From positions 246,928 to 310,927 of the forward strand of contig NZ_VOSI01000001.1 of assembly GCF_019797745.1 (NCBI RefSeq): a stretch of 64,000 bases of DNA, read 5' to 3'. Below are positions 50,321 to 60,559 of the stretch, one piece after another. The stretch is from Edaphocola aurantiacus. GTDB lineage: Bacteria > Bacteroidota > Bacteroidia > Chitinophagales > Chitinophagaceae. How positions within the stretch are numbered: position 1 is the first letter of the stretch; the number at the start of each line of letters is the position of its first letter. The notes below the pieces were generated by a model. That model was not told where the DNA came from. It did not search any database and saw only the letters and a list, made by a program, of their open reading frames with translations. The position numbers and the translations under genes were made by a program.

Positions 50321-53300
50321 ATGAAGGCACATTTACAAACACATCTCAAAAAACCAAACAGTAAGCTATCACGGCGCATAAGACAATTCGCCTTGGTAGG
50401 TCTGTTAGGTCTATTCCAACATCAGGCCCTGGCACAGGTAAGTGTAAGCGCTACCGTTGGTACAGCAACAGGAACGTATACTACCGTTAACGATGCCTTT
50501 ACGGCAATTAATGCAGGAACCCACAAAGGGGTAATCAACATTACTGTTACCGGCAACACTACAGAACCGGCTACCCCGGTACCCCTGTTAAAAAGCGATG
50601 GTACAACATCGTCTTATACCTCCATTACCATAAAGCCAAGCGGTAATGCAATCATTAACTCCAATGCAGCTCCTGTAACCAACAGGGGTATTATTGAACT
50701 GGCGGGTGCGGATAATGTAACCATCGATGGTGACGATCCGTTAACTGCAGGTACACAGAACCTGAGCATCGTTTCTGTAACCTCTGCTACCGCAGGTATT
50801 GCATGTATTCGTCTGTCGTCCAACTCTACTACAGGTACAGATGGCGCAGATAACAATACCATTAAGAACTGTATTATTACCGGTTCACGTAACAGTGCGA
50901 CCAGTACTGTTGTAAACTATGGTATTCAGTTCTCTAACGGTGTTTCCACCAGTTCTGCTTCCACAGGGGCTTATGCAAGTACCAATACATTGATTCAGAA
51001 TAATACCATTACCCGTTGTTATTATGGTATCAATGCTATTGGTGGATCTTCTACATATCTCCTTACTGGTTTACAAGTCCTGAATAATACTATCGGTAGT
51101 GCAACAGCTAGTGATTATGTTGCGTTTAAGGGCATTGCCTTATCCAATACTGCAACAACAGCTGGCAGCAGCTCTGCAATCATCAGAGGCAATGATGTAA
51201 GAACCGGTCACACTGCAGGAAACGCTAGTATGTCGGCAATAGAAGTTGGTGCAAGTAATGCCGGGATACAAATCCTGTCTAATAATATACATGACTGTAT
51301 TAACCCTACTTCAGGAGTTTGGGGCATGTATGGTATTGGTATTATATCTTCGACGAGCAATGCTAATATCATGATTGCAAACAACTTTATCCGTGACATC
51401 GCTGGTTATACCGTAGGTTCTACCGGTAACCAATATGGCGGATGGGGTATATATGTAAGCGGGGATGCTACCAATATCAACATTATACACAATACTATTG
51501 CACAACAAGTTTCTACTGTTATCGGCGGATGTATCTTCCTGAACAGCAGTGGTGCTACAGTTGCTAAAATGCTTAATAATATTTTAGTGAATAATGTTGC
51601 CAGCCAGTATTCTGTGTGTATTTACAATACGGCAACAGCTAATATTTCTGCCGGTACTGTAAATAATAATAACTATTACATCAATACGACTTCCGGTAAC
51701 CTTGGTTATTATGGAGCTACTATACCAAACCTTGTTGCCTGGCAAACGGCTACATCCAAAGATGCTCTGGCTAAAAATGAACTGCCTCCATTTGTATCTG
51801 CAACAGATTTGCACCTCACTGCAGGAGCAAATACTTTCCTGGAGTCAGGTGGAGCTACTGTGGCGACAACTGGTATCAGTAACGATATCGACGGACAAAC
51901 AAGACCTGGTGCATCAACTTACGGATACGGTACTGCACCGGATATCGGCGCAGATGAATTTGATGGAAAGGCTGCCTGTGCAACTCTGATAGCCACAACA
52001 ACAACAGCCACTCCGAACAGTAACCTGTGTATGGGAGCAACGGTTACATTTGCATTATCTGCTGCACAAAATGGCCCTGGTATTGTATATAACTGGCAAT
52101 CTTCCAACAATGGTACTACTTACAGCAATATTTCCGGGGCTACCTCCAATACTTTAACTACTGCTGCGGTTGCGAATTATTACCGTTGTAAAATATCTTG
52201 TGCTTCCGGCACGGACAGCTTGTTCTCGACACCGGTTCAGCTTAATTTCATCAACAATATATTATCTGCTACCGGAGCTACACGTTGTGGTGCCGGTACA
52301 GTAAACCTTACTGCTACAGCAAACAGCGGGGGAACCATCAGATGGTATACTGCCCCAACGGGTGGCGCATCGATTGGTACAGGATCTCCATTTACGACTC
52401 CTTCTATTGCTGCTACAACCAATTTCTACGCCAGTTCAGAAGTGACCTCTGCAGGTACTTCTATTGTGGGTAGCGGTGCTACAACAAGTACCACTTATCC
52501 GAACCCTTTTTACAGTAACTGGTCTAATACCCATAACCAATACCTGATCACTGCTGCAGAATTGCAGGCTGCCGGTCTGACTGCCGGTAATATTACCAGC
52601 CTTGGCATCAAAATTATCAGTGGCACAACCGCTCTGCAGGAAGTTTCTGTAAAGATGGCGCATACTACTGCGACAAATATGTCTGCATTTGTTGCTCCTA
52701 CCTTTACAAACGTGTATACTGCGACCACATTAACACCGGTAGTAGGTATCAACACGTTAACGTTCACCACACCGTTTAACTGGGATGGAACGTCTAATGT
52801 GGTAATCGAATTCTGTCATGGAAACAGTGGTAGTACTGCTACCATCTCCAGCAGTGCAGAAGCTGATAATACTACTTATGTATCTACAATTCACGTAAAC
52901 AAGTCTGCTGCTACAGCTGGTAATGCAGCCTGCGCAGATCTGACAACAGGTCTGACTACTTACAGCGTAAGACCTCGTTTCTATTTTGGTGGCCAGGTTG
53001 TATGTGCGTCTCCACGCGCTGCCGTTACCGCAACTGTAAATACAGCACCTGTATTTGATGTAACCAATGACAAAACTGTATGTAATAACGCTATTACTAC
53101 TTTAACGTTAACTTCATCTCAGGCCAGCTATAATAATGTAACCTGGAGCCCGGTAACCAATCTGTTTACAGATGCTGCAGCTACAGTAGCCTATACTGCC
53201 GGTACACATGCTTATACTGTATACCAAAAATCAGCTACTGCTGGTTTAGTTACTTATATAGCTACTGCAAATAACACCTCAACATTATGTGGTGCGGTAG

Positions 53301-56300
53301 ATACTGCAAAAATTCAAACATTACCAGCAGCAGCTACAGCCATTGCAGCAACTGGTGTTTTATGTAATTCCGGCAGCAGCGTTATTGCACTGAGCCCGGC
53401 TATTACGCAAACTGGTGTACTGTACCAATGGCAGAATTCTGCAGATAACAGTACATTCGCCAATATTGCTACAAATGGTACCGGTGCAACCTATACAACA
53501 CCGAGCATCACCGCTACTCAATATTATCGTGCAGTAATCAAAAACAGCGATAACACAACATGTTTCAATTCTGTATCTGATACAGTTCTGGTTAATAATC
53601 CACAAATACTGACGACCTCTCCTGCTACCCGTTGCGGTGTAGGTCCGGTAACTCTTAGTGCTACAACTAATGCGAATGCGAGTGCAGCATGGTATGCGGC
53701 AGCTACCGGTGGTGCTGCTTTAGCAACAGGTAACTCCTTTACCACTCCGTCCCTTGCTGCAACTACCAATTACTGGGTATCTGCAAGAGCATCAGGATCA
53801 ACAGCTGGAAGTGCACAGGTTGGTACAGGCACAGACCTGACTACTGCTACAGAAGAGCTGACTGCTTTCTGTAACCGCAGGGTGAACTACAGAATGCAGA
53901 TGATCTTTACCGCTGCAGAACTGAATGCCTTAGGCATCACCGGAGGTAATATCACTGGTATCGGATTTAACATCACCACTTTAGGCGATGCTGCTTCCAA
54001 TGCAAACTATACCATCAAAATGGGTACCACTACCCAGAGTACCTTCTCGACCTACATCACTACTGGCCTGAATACTGTATATGGTCCGTTAAACTACACC
54101 CATGCTGTAGGTAATAATAACATCACTTTCGCTACTCCATTTGTATGGGATGGTGCTTCTAATGTAGTTGTAGAGGTTACGCATGACGGTATTGATAATA
54201 TCAACAATGCACAGACGTATTATACGACTACATCCAGCGCAATGCTTGGTTATTCATATAACAGCAGCACAACAGCTACGACCAGCACTAAGCGTCTGAA
54301 CACAACTTTCTTCTATCAGAATCTGTGTGAAAGCCCGAGACAACAAGTTACCGCTACGGTTACTCCTGCTCCGGCATTCGACATTACCAATGACAAAACA
54401 GCTTGTAATAACGGTATTACTACCCTTACCGTTAACTCTCCGGCTGCTAACTTTAATAATGTAACCTGGACACCGATTGCAAACCTGTATACCAATGCAG
54501 CAGCGACTACTCCTTATACTGCAGGTACCAATGCCAGCACTGTATACTATAAGAGCAACACTGCCGGTATCACTACGATTACTGCTAATGCATTAAATAC
54601 AACTTCACAGTGTGCCAATCTGGATACCATTAAGATCCAAACCTTGCCTGCAAGTGTGACTGCTGTTGCAGCACCTGATTTAATTTGTCAGTCTGGTACA
54701 TCAACAGTTACCATTTCTCCTGCAATTACGCAGACTGGTATGGGCTATCAGTGGCAGAACTCTACAGACAATGTAACCTTTACAGATATTACAACAGGTG
54801 GTACCGGCGCAAGCTATACAACACCGACCATCACCACTACCAGTTACTATAGAGTAACTGTAAAAAACAGTGATGGTGGAGTATGTTTCAATTCTGTAAA
54901 AGATACTGTTATTGTAAACAATCCTCAGATCTTAACAACTGCCCCAGCAACCCGTTGTGGTCCTGGTACCTTAACACTGGGTGCAACAGCTAATGCTAAT
55001 GGTCAGATCAAATGGTATAGTGCAGCTACCGGCGGAACAGCATTAGCTACCGGCACAAGCTTTACTACTCCATCTCTGGCAGCTACAACTAACTATTTCG
55101 TAGCTTCAGAAATGGCTGGCCCTGGCCCTGCTACTGTAGGTGCCGGTGCTACTACAAGTACTACTTATCCGAATCCGTTCTACAGTCTTTGGTCCAACAC
55201 CCATAACCAATACCTGATCCCAGCTACGGAATTACAGGCTGCGGGTCTGTTACCTGGTAATATTACCAGCCTAGCGATCAAGATCAATAGCGGAACACTG
55301 GCTATGCAGGATTTCTCTATTAAAATGGCTCATACTTCTGCAACAAATATGTCTGCTTTTGTAGCGCCAACATTTACGACTGTATATACTGCAACAACGC
55401 AAACACCTGTTGTTGGGGTAAATACAATGAACTTTACCACTCCGTTCAACTGGGATGGTACTTCCAATGTAGTTATCGAGATTTGTCACGGTAACAGCGG
55501 AAGCAGTGCTACGATGAGCAGCAGTGCTGATGTGGATAATACAGCTTATGTATCTACCATCCACGTACACAAAAGCACTTCATCTGCCGGTGCGGCAACT
55601 TGTACAGATTTAACCACTAACCTGACGACTTATTCAATCAGACCTAAATTTACCTTCAGCGGACAAACCATTTCCTGCGTATCTACTCGTACCCAGGTAA
55701 CTGCTACGGTAAATCCAAAACCAACTGCTGGTCTGAGTCCTACCGGAACAATCAATATTTGTGATGGTGCAACCCAGACATTAACAGCTACCGGAAGTGG
55801 TAACTACAGCTGGCTGAAAAACAATGCACTGGTACCGGGCCAAACAGGCAATACACTTGCCGTAAATCAAACAGGTGGCTATAAAGTTGTGGTAACAAAT
55901 ACTTCTGGCTGTAGCGATACATCTGTTGCGGCTAACGTGACTGTAAATGCTAAACCAGTAGTAAATCTGGGTAATGATACTGCGGTATGTGCTAACGTAC
56001 CATTGACTTTAAATGCTGGTAACCCTGGCGCTGCTTACCTCTGGAACGACAACAGTACCAACAGTACTTTAGTTGCAGCTGCAGCTGGTCAGTACCGTGT
56101 TAAAGTAACCAACAGCTTCAACTGTTCTACTTCTGATACAATCAATATCGCACACAAAGTTGTACCTGTGGTAAACCTGGGTAATGATACTATGATCTGT
56201 CATGTACAACCATTGATCCTGAATGCTGCTAACCCTGGTGCCGCTTATCTGTGGAACACCGGAGCAACCAGCCAGACAATCAGTGTAAACCAGGCAGGTA

Positions 56301-56890
56301 ACTATTCTGTGAGTGTAACCAATACCAGCAACTGTACCGGTACCGATGCTATCGCCATTACAGTTATGCCACAACCTGTAAATGATGGGTTCAACTTCGA
56401 ACCATTGTTTAATGAGGCTATGGGTAAAGTGCGTTTTGAACCGATCAACCCGGCAGCGAATTATACCTATGCCTGGAACTTCGGTGATGGTGCAACCAGC
56501 GCTCTGGACAGCCCGGTACATACTTACGCTGCGGCAGGAGATTACCTGGTGACTATGGATGTATCTAACGGCTGTACTGATACTTCAGTAACCCTGTTGA
56601 TCAGAGTAGACTTTACAGTAGGTACTGCAACCGTAGTGAAAAATAATATCGACATGAGACTGTACCCTAACCCGGCGCAGGATCAATTGAAACTGGAACT
56701 GGTTGGCGACAACATCTACTTCCGCAACATTAGTGTACACAATGTAGTGGGTCAGAAAGTAATCGATCTGAAAACGCAGAAAACAGTTACAGAAAAAATA
56801 AACCTCAGTCAGCTGCCGGCGGGTATGTATATCCTGAAAGCAGAAACTGATAAAGGTATGGTAATGCGCAAATTTGAAGTGATCAAATAA
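50321..56890 (+). CDS. Giant T9SS surface protein: beta-helix, Ig-like modules, PKD, type A sorting domain
   Basis: 2,189 residues. Signal region IRQFALVGLLGLFQHQALAQ. Residues about 40-540 are rich in short Thr/Asn repeats like a right-handed beta-helix (parallel-beta), often a polysaccharide-binding fold. Then three modules at about 650-905, 1100-1345 and 1535-1795, each an Ig-like unit plus a WDGTSNVVIE-type jelly roll; modules 1 and 3 are nearly identical. Two further Ig-like repeats (VVNLGNDT, about 1880-2010) precede a PKD domain (about 2024-2097). The last 80 residues (LYPNPAQDQLKLEL, GMYILKAETDKGMVMRKFEV) are the type A T9SS sorting domain. Probable adhesin. Confidence 0.9.
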   Translation: MKAHLQTHLKKPNSKLSRRIRQFALVGLLGLFQHQALAQVSVSATVGTATGTYTTVNDAFTAINAGTHKGVINITVTGNTTEPATPVPLLKSDGTTSSYTSITIKPSGNAIINSNAAPVTNRGIIELAGADNVTIDGDDPLTAGTQNLSIVSVTSATAGIACIRLSSNSTTGTDGADNNTIKNCIITGSRNSATSTVVNYGIQFSNGVSTSSASTGAYASTNTLIQNNTITRCYYGINAIGGSSTYLLTGLQVLNNTIGSATASDYVAFKGIALSNTATTAGSSSAIIRGNDVRTGHTAGNASMSAIEVGASNAGIQILSNNIHDCINPTSGVWGMYGIGIISSTSNANIMIANNFIRDIAGYTVGSTGNQYGGWGIYVSGDATNINIIHNTIAQQVSTVIGGCIFLNSSGATVAKMLNNILVNNVASQYSVCIYNTATANISAGTVNNNNYYINTTSGNLGYYGATIPNLVAWQTATSKDALAKNELPPFVSATDLHLTAGANTFLESGGATVATTGISNDIDGQTRPGASTYGYGTAPDIGADEFDGKAACATLIATTTTATPNSNLCMGATVTFALSAAQNGPGIVYNWQSSNNGTTYSNISGATSNTLTTAAVANYYRCKISCASGTDSLFSTPVQLNFINNILSATGATRCGAGTVNLTATANSGGTIRWYTAPTGGASIGTGSPFTTPSIAATTNFYASSEVTSAGTSIVGSGATTSTTYPNPFYSNWSNTHNQYLITAAELQAAGLTAGNITSLGIKIISGTTALQEVSVKMAHTTATNMSAFVAPTFTNVYTATTLTPVVGINTLTFTTPFNWDGTSNVVIEFCHGNSGSTATISSSAEADNTTYVSTIHVNKSAATAGNAACADLTTGLTTYSVRPRFYFGGQVVCASPRAAVTATVNTAPVFDVTNDKTVCNNAITTLTLTSSQASYNNVTWSPVTNLFTDAAATVAYTAGTHAYTVYQKSATAGLVTYIATANNTSTLCGAVDTAKIQTLPAAATAIAATGVLCNSGSSVIALSPAITQTGVLYQWQNSADNSTFANIATNGTGATYTTPSITATQYYRAVIKNSDNTTCFNSVSDTVLVNNPQILTTSPATRCGVGPVTLSATTNANASAAWYAAATGGAALATGNSFTTPSLAATTNYWVSARASGSTAGSAQVGTGTDLTTATEELTAFCNRRVNYRMQMIFTAAELNALGITGGNITGIGFNITTLGDAASNANYTIKMGTTTQSTFSTYITTGLNTVYGPLNYTHAVGNNNITFATPFVWDGASNVVVEVTHDGIDNINNAQTYYTTTSSAMLGYSYNSSTTATTSTKRLNTTFFYQNLCESPRQQVTATVTPAPAFDITNDKTACNNGITTLTVNSPAANFNNVTWTPIANLYTNAAATTPYTAGTNASTVYYKSNTAGITTITANALNTTSQCANLDTIKIQTLPASVTAVAAPDLICQSGTSTVTISPAITQTGMGYQWQNSTDNVTFTDITTGGTGASYTTPTITTTSYYRVTVKNSDGGVCFNSVKDTVIVNNPQILTTAPATRCGPGTLTLGATANANGQIKWYSAATGGTALATGTSFTTPSLAATTNYFVASEMAGPGPATVGAGATTSTTYPNPFYSLWSNTHNQYLIPATELQAAGLLPGNITSLAIKINSGTLAMQDFSIKMAHTSATNMSAFVAPTFTTVYTATTQTPVVGVNTMNFTTPFNWDGTSNVVIEICHGNSGSSATMSSSADVDNTAYVSTIHVHKSTSSAGAATCTDLTTNLTTYSIRPKFTFSGQTISCVSTRTQVTATVNPKPTAGLSPTGTINICDGATQTLTATGSGNYSWLKNNALVPGQTGNTLAVNQTGGYKVVVTNTSGCSDTSVAANVTVNAKPVVNLGNDTAVCANVPLTLNAGNPGAAYLWNDNSTNSTLVAAAAGQYRVKVTNSFNCSTSDTINIAHKVVPVVNLGNDTMICHVQPLILNAANPGAAYLWNTGATSQTISVNQAGNYSVSVTNTSNCTGTDAIAITVMPQPVNDGFNFEPLFNEAMGKVRFEPINPAANYTYAWNFGDGATSALDSPVHTYAAAGDYLVTMDVSNGCTDTSVTLLIRVDFTVGTATVVKNNIDMRLYPNPAQDQLKLELVGDNIYFRNISVHNVVGQKVIDLKTQKTVTEKINLSQLPAGMYILKAETDKGMVMRKFEVIK

Positions 56891-56916
56891 GACGCTGTTA
56901 TCTCCTCTGAATGCAC

Positions 56917-56948
56917 GATGCCCTCCATATGGAGGGCATCGTTTTTTG
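56917..56948 (+). terminator. Terminator of the giant surface-protein gene
   Basis: GATGCCCTCC and GGAGGGCATC joined by ATAT, followed by TTTTTT. Confidence 0.9.
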
Positions 56949-56964
56949 TATTCCTATGCATCAT

Positions 56965-57010
56965 AAAAAAGGTAATGGCAGGAAGCGTTCTTCCTGCCAT
57001 TACCTTTTTT
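56965..57010. terminator. Second, bidirectional terminator
   Basis: AAAAAAGGTAATGGCAGGAA and TTCCTGCCATTACCTTTTTT form a long perfect stem. Repeat copy D is inserted just after its T-run. Confidence 0.88.
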
Positions 57011-57016
57011 TATATA

Positions 57017-57491
57017 AACTGACTATCTGCATGTAGTCAACTATCTTATTCGTCCTTTTGTCCGGCAACAAAAGGACCAAAAATGCCTGTTTTCATCAAG
57101 GCGATTGCTAGGCACCACCATTTTGTACCGTTGCGTGCATTGATCGTTTGAGCTTAACGTGTAACGCGTTAGGAGCTCAACGATCGCAGCTCCACTCCAA
57201 AATGGCTATCGCTGTGATAAAAACAAGTAAGCGATCCGTACTGTACAGATCGCTCGAAAGGCCTTATAAATCCGGCGTTCATAAAATCATTGGCTCGGTC
57301 GATCAAGTCGTAAACCACTGTCTGAACGCAGTGAGTCTGGTTTGCGACCGGCTGACACCTTGATTTTTAGCCAGGGATTTATACAGCCTTGATTTTTGGG
57401 CGGTGCCTTTTGCATCAAGGCAAAAGGTAGCCATAAAAAGTAATTCGAGGGAAAAGGTAAATCTTTGTTTCCTGTAAGCGGGTAATCAGTT
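57017..57491 (-). mobile_element. Dispersed MITE-like repeat, copy D (complete, inverted)
   Basis: 475 bp in the opposite orientation to copies A-C. Ends AACTGACTATCTGC (57017) and, inverted, AACTGATTACCCGC (57491). It is flanked by TATATA on both sides (57011-57016 and 57492-57497), again a 6-bp duplication. Hairpins GTCCTTTTGT/ACAAAAGGAC at 57052-57077 and CCTTTTGC/GCAAAAGG at 57406-57427. With the terminators it fills 56891-57508. The duplication abuts the terminator's T-tract. Confidence 0.88.
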
Positions 57492-57508
57492 TATATAAAG
57501 TTGTCGAA

Positions 57509-58210
57509 CTACTTCTGGTCAGAATAGACATTAGCCAGCGTTTCTTCGACCCACTTCATAGCCAGTTTCAGCTGCTCTTCCTGGGTCATATCACTGTTAT
57601 CCAGTACACGGGCATCTTCTGCCTGGCGCAAAGGACTTTCTTCACGGTTGCTGTCTATATAATCACGCATCTGCAGGTTATGCATAACATCTTCCAGATT
57701 GATGTGCTGTCCCTGCCCTTCCATCTCCATAAAGCGTCTCTTAACCCTTACGGCAATATCGGCAGTCATAAAGATTTTTAACTCTGCATGCGGGAATACT
57801 ACGGTACCGATATCACGGCCATCCATTACGATTCCTTTCTTCTTACCCATCTGCTGCTGCTGCTTTACGGCAAATACCCGCACCGCTTTTATGGCAGCCA
57901 CTTCGCTTACTTTCTGAGCAATAGTCATCTCACGGATATATTGTTCTACATGCTCATCATTCAGCACAATATCAGACTTCTCCGTAAGTGGATTGAACTC
58001 AAAATGCAGGTGAATATTTTCCAGAGCAGTGGCCACGCTGGTCTCATTATCGAGATGCACATTATTCCGGATAAAATATAGCGTAATTGCCCTGTACATG
58101 GCACCGGTATCAATGAAATTATAATTCAATTTCTTCGCCAAAGCCTTTGCCATAGTACTTTTCCCGCAGGAAGAAAAGCCATCGATCGCTATAATAATTT
58201 TCTTACTCAT
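57509..58210 (-). CDS. cmk: Cytidylate kinase
   Basis: 233 residues. Walker A GFSSCGKST, then FIDTGAMYRAITLYFI (CMP-binding) and VMDGRDIGTVVFPHAELKIF, all standard for CMP kinase; the Arg-rich lid DSNREESPLRQAEDARVLDN follows. It phosphorylates CMP and dCMP. It is divergent from mqnD with back-to-back promoters in the 74-nt gap. Confidence 0.95.
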   Translation of the reverse strand: MSKKIIIAIDGFSSCGKSTMAKALAKKLNYNFIDTGAMYRAITLYFIRNNVHLDNETSVATALENIHLHFEFNPLTEKSDIVLNDEHVEQYIREMTIAQKVSEVAAIKAVRVFAVKQQQQMGKKKGIVMDGRDIGTVVFPHAELKIFMTADIAVRVKRRFMEMEGQGQHINLEDVMHNLQMRDYIDSNREESPLRQAEDARVLDNSDMTQEEQLKLAMKWVEETLANVYSDQK

Positions 58211-58229
58211 TTCTTTTAGGAATACTTTA

Positions 58230-58237
58230 CAAAGATA
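58230..58237 (-). promoter_or_regulatory. -7 promoter element of cmk
   Basis: TATCTTTG on the minus strand, 19 nt before the ATG at 58210. Confidence 0.6.
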
Positions 58238-58253
58238 GCAAGTAATAATGTAT

Positions 58254-58261
58254 TACTTTTG
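58254..58261 (+). promoter_or_regulatory. -7 promoter element of mqnD
   Basis: TACTTTTG, 23 nt before the ATG at 58285, back to back with the cmk promoter. Confidence 0.6.
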
Positions 58262-58284
58262 AAAACCTAAAAAAATGCTGTTGT

Positions 58285-59130
58285 ATGCGATTAAGCCTGG
58301 GCTTCAGCCCCTGTCCCAACGATACGTTTATATTTGATGATATGGTCAATAAAGACCATCCCGGATCTGATCTGCAATTTGATTTTGAGATGGAGGATGT
58401 CGAGACCCTGAATCAATGGGCGCTGGAAGGTAAATTAGATATTACCAAGATCAGTTACAGTGCATTCCTGCACCTGACCGATACATACCAGTTGCTGGAT
58501 AGTGGTTCTGCACTGGGCAGAGGTGTTGGCCCCTTACTGATTACTACTAAAGAAAAATACGCATCTATTACCGATGTGCAGGCATTTATGCAGCAGGCAA
58601 AAATTGCCATTCCCGGTAAGTATACTACAGCCAATCTCTTACTGAGCCTGGCCTTTCCCGAAGCAAAGAACAAAACAGAAGTACTCTTCAGCAATATCGA
58701 AGCTGAAGTGCTGAACGGCACTTATGATGCAGGCCTCATTATTCATGAAAGTCGCTTTACCTATGCCGACCGCGGACTGGAGAAGCTGATGGATTGCGGC
58801 GAATGGTGGGAGCAGACAACAGGCGCTGCTATCCCTCTGGGCGGGATCATCATAAAAAAAGATCTGCCGGAAACCGTTAAGCAAGAAGTACAGCAAATGA
58901 TTTCAGACAGCGTGGCCAAAAGCTGGGAGCGCTATCCCGAACTCTCTGCGTTTGTACAGGACAATGCACAGGAGATGGAAGAAGAGGTTATGCGCAAACA
59001 TATCAACCTGTACGTAAACCAGTACACCACCTCTTTAGACACCGAAGGTGCTGCTGCAATAGAAACATTATTCAAAAGAGCATTTGAGGCCGGTATTATT
59101 CCCAGCCTGCCGCAACAATACATGATTTAA
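58285..59130 (+). CDS. mqnD: 1,4-dihydroxy-6-naphthoate synthase (futalosine pathway)
   Basis: 281 residues with a periplasmic-binding-protein-like fold but no signal peptide. GFSPCPNDTFIFDDMV at the start and LGRGVGPLLIT near residue 79 are MqnD signatures; the later GAAIPLGGIIIKKDLP is also typical. It cleaves cyclic dehypoxanthinyl futalosine to 1,4-dihydroxy-6-naphthoate for menaquinone. Its presence shows that this organism makes menaquinone by the futalosine route. Confidence 0.93.
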   Translation: MRLSLGFSPCPNDTFIFDDMVNKDHPGSDLQFDFEMEDVETLNQWALEGKLDITKISYSAFLHLTDTYQLLDSGSALGRGVGPLLITTKEKYASITDVQAFMQQAKIAIPGKYTTANLLLSLAFPEAKNKTEVLFSNIEAEVLNGTYDAGLIIHESRFTYADRGLEKLMDCGEWWEQTTGAAIPLGGIIIKKDLPETVKQEVQQMISDSVAKSWERYPELSAFVQDNAQEMEEEVMRKHINLYVNQYTTSLDTEGAAAIETLFKRAFEAGIIPSLPQQYMI

Positions 59131-59167
59131 AACAATAAGCATCCGCTATGAGCGGATGCTTATTGTT
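59131..59167. terminator. Bidirectional terminator
   Basis: AATAAGCATCCGCT and AGCGGATGCTTATT, between the convergent mqnD and M56 genes. Confidence 0.9.
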
Positions 59168-59187
59168 TAGGCATATCTAACCAGAAA

Positions 59188-60558
59188 TTACTTCGCGTTC
59201 TTCGTCACGATCTTAATCACTCCGTTACGGGCTTTGTCTCCGTATTGCTCCACAGATGCCGCATCTTTCAATACCTGAACAGATACGATTGTTGTAGGAT
59301 CAATATCAGACAATGCTGCATTTTCTTTGATGACATCATCAATAATGATCAACGCCTTTACTTCCTTTTGCTGGTCATTGGTTACGGTAACCTGCACTTC
59401 TTTTCCGGATGTTCCCGGCATTACGGTGATCTGCTGTGCAGTTACCTTTGCCCCACCCTGCTCCATAGCTACATCTGACGCTTTGATCGCAATGTTTACC
59501 GTTTCCGGCTGGGCATGCTTCTGTGCGGCACCAGTTTCTAAAAGCATATGCTTGGTCACCTGTACTTTACCATCTGTACCGGCTTTTACGGTAACCGTAT
59601 TTTCCGGTTTTATAATTTTACCGGAATGATCGGCTTGTTGTTCCGGTGCTGCTTGCTGCGTTTGTTTAATCACAATTTTCTGCTGTTGGGCAAAGCCTGC
59701 AGAACTGATCAGGGCTGTAGCCCCAAGCAAGGGCAAAGCCAGCAGATAAGAAAGTTTAAAACCGGATTGGGTTTGATTTTTATTCATCATATTGAGTCTG
59801 TTTTTCAGATTAGTAAAAAGAAAGGCATTGGTTAAATGTATATACCGGTTATGGGTAGCGGTATGTAACAGGCTATACTGGTATTGTGTTCTGTCCATTA
59901 CGGTTGTAATCATTACCTCGTCTGTAAGGTACTCCAGGTTTTGTGTTACCGCTTGTCTCAATAATGGCATCCAGGGGTTATACCAGAAAATGATCTGCAC
60001 CAGCTCTGTCAGCAGCATATCGATGGAATGCCCGCAACGGATATGTACCTGCTCATGCAGCAATACCGCGTCCAGCTGTTCTGTATTTAAAGTAGACGGA
60101 TTGAGGTAGATATTGCCCATAAATGCAAATGGGGCAACAGGCAGCGACACCTCGCGGAATACAATACCCCTATGGCTGGTGGCTGTACTCAAAGCATGTA
60201 TCCGGTAGATACCATACAGCCGGATCAGTAATCGAACGCAGCCCCAGGCCATACCTGTAAAAAGAAGTACAGACAAGCCTGCAGCAATCAAACTCAGGCT
60301 ACTAAGGGGTTGTGTAGCAAATGCATCCGGTATAAGGGGTGTGCTATCTTGGTCTGTTACATATAGCACAATCGCCGGTCTTTCAAAAAAGGGCAGGCGC
60401 AAAAATGGTATGCTCACAGATAAGCACAGACCGATAAACAAGAGCCAGCGGTTAAACCGGTAAAAAGTATAGCGGCCGTATACGGTATGGTAAAGGATGA
60501 CCAGTAATACCAGGCAGGTATTGGCGACCATAAGAGATATGAATAAAGGCTGACTCAT
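59188..60558 (-). CDS. BlaR1-like M56 membrane metallopeptidase with plug-like tail
   Basis: 456 residues. Four membrane helices lie in the first 300 residues. LLHEQVHIRCGHSID holds the HExxH zinc site of M56 peptidases, and a helix (SYLLALPLLGATALISSAG) leads to the outer side. The remaining 170 residues are extracytoplasmic; they hold TVTVKAGTDG-like strands and end with ALIIIDDVIKENAALSDI and SVQVLKDAASVEQYGDKARN, which look like a TonB-dependent receptor plug rather than a penicillin-binding sensor. It starts 1 nt after its BlaI-like partner. No beta-lactamase is nearby. Confidence 0.86.
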   Translation of the reverse strand: MSQPLFISLMVANTCLVLLVILYHTVYGRYTFYRFNRWLLFIGLCLSVSIPFLRLPFFERPAIVLYVTDQDSTPLIPDAFATQPLSSLSLIAAGLSVLLFTGMAWGCVRLLIRLYGIYRIHALSTATSHRGIVFREVSLPVAPFAFMGNIYLNPSTLNTEQLDAVLLHEQVHIRCGHSIDMLLTELVQIIFWYNPWMPLLRQAVTQNLEYLTDEVMITTVMDRTQYQYSLLHTATHNRYIHLTNAFLFTNLKNRLNMMNKNQTQSGFKLSYLLALPLLGATALISSAGFAQQQKIVIKQTQQAAPEQQADHSGKIIKPENTVTVKAGTDGKVQVTKHMLLETGAAQKHAQPETVNIAIKASDVAMEQGGAKVTAQQITVMPGTSGKEVQVTVTNDQQKEVKALIIIDDVIKENAALSDIDPTTIVSVQVLKDAASVEQYGDKARNGVIKIVTKNAK

Positions 60559-60559
60559 A

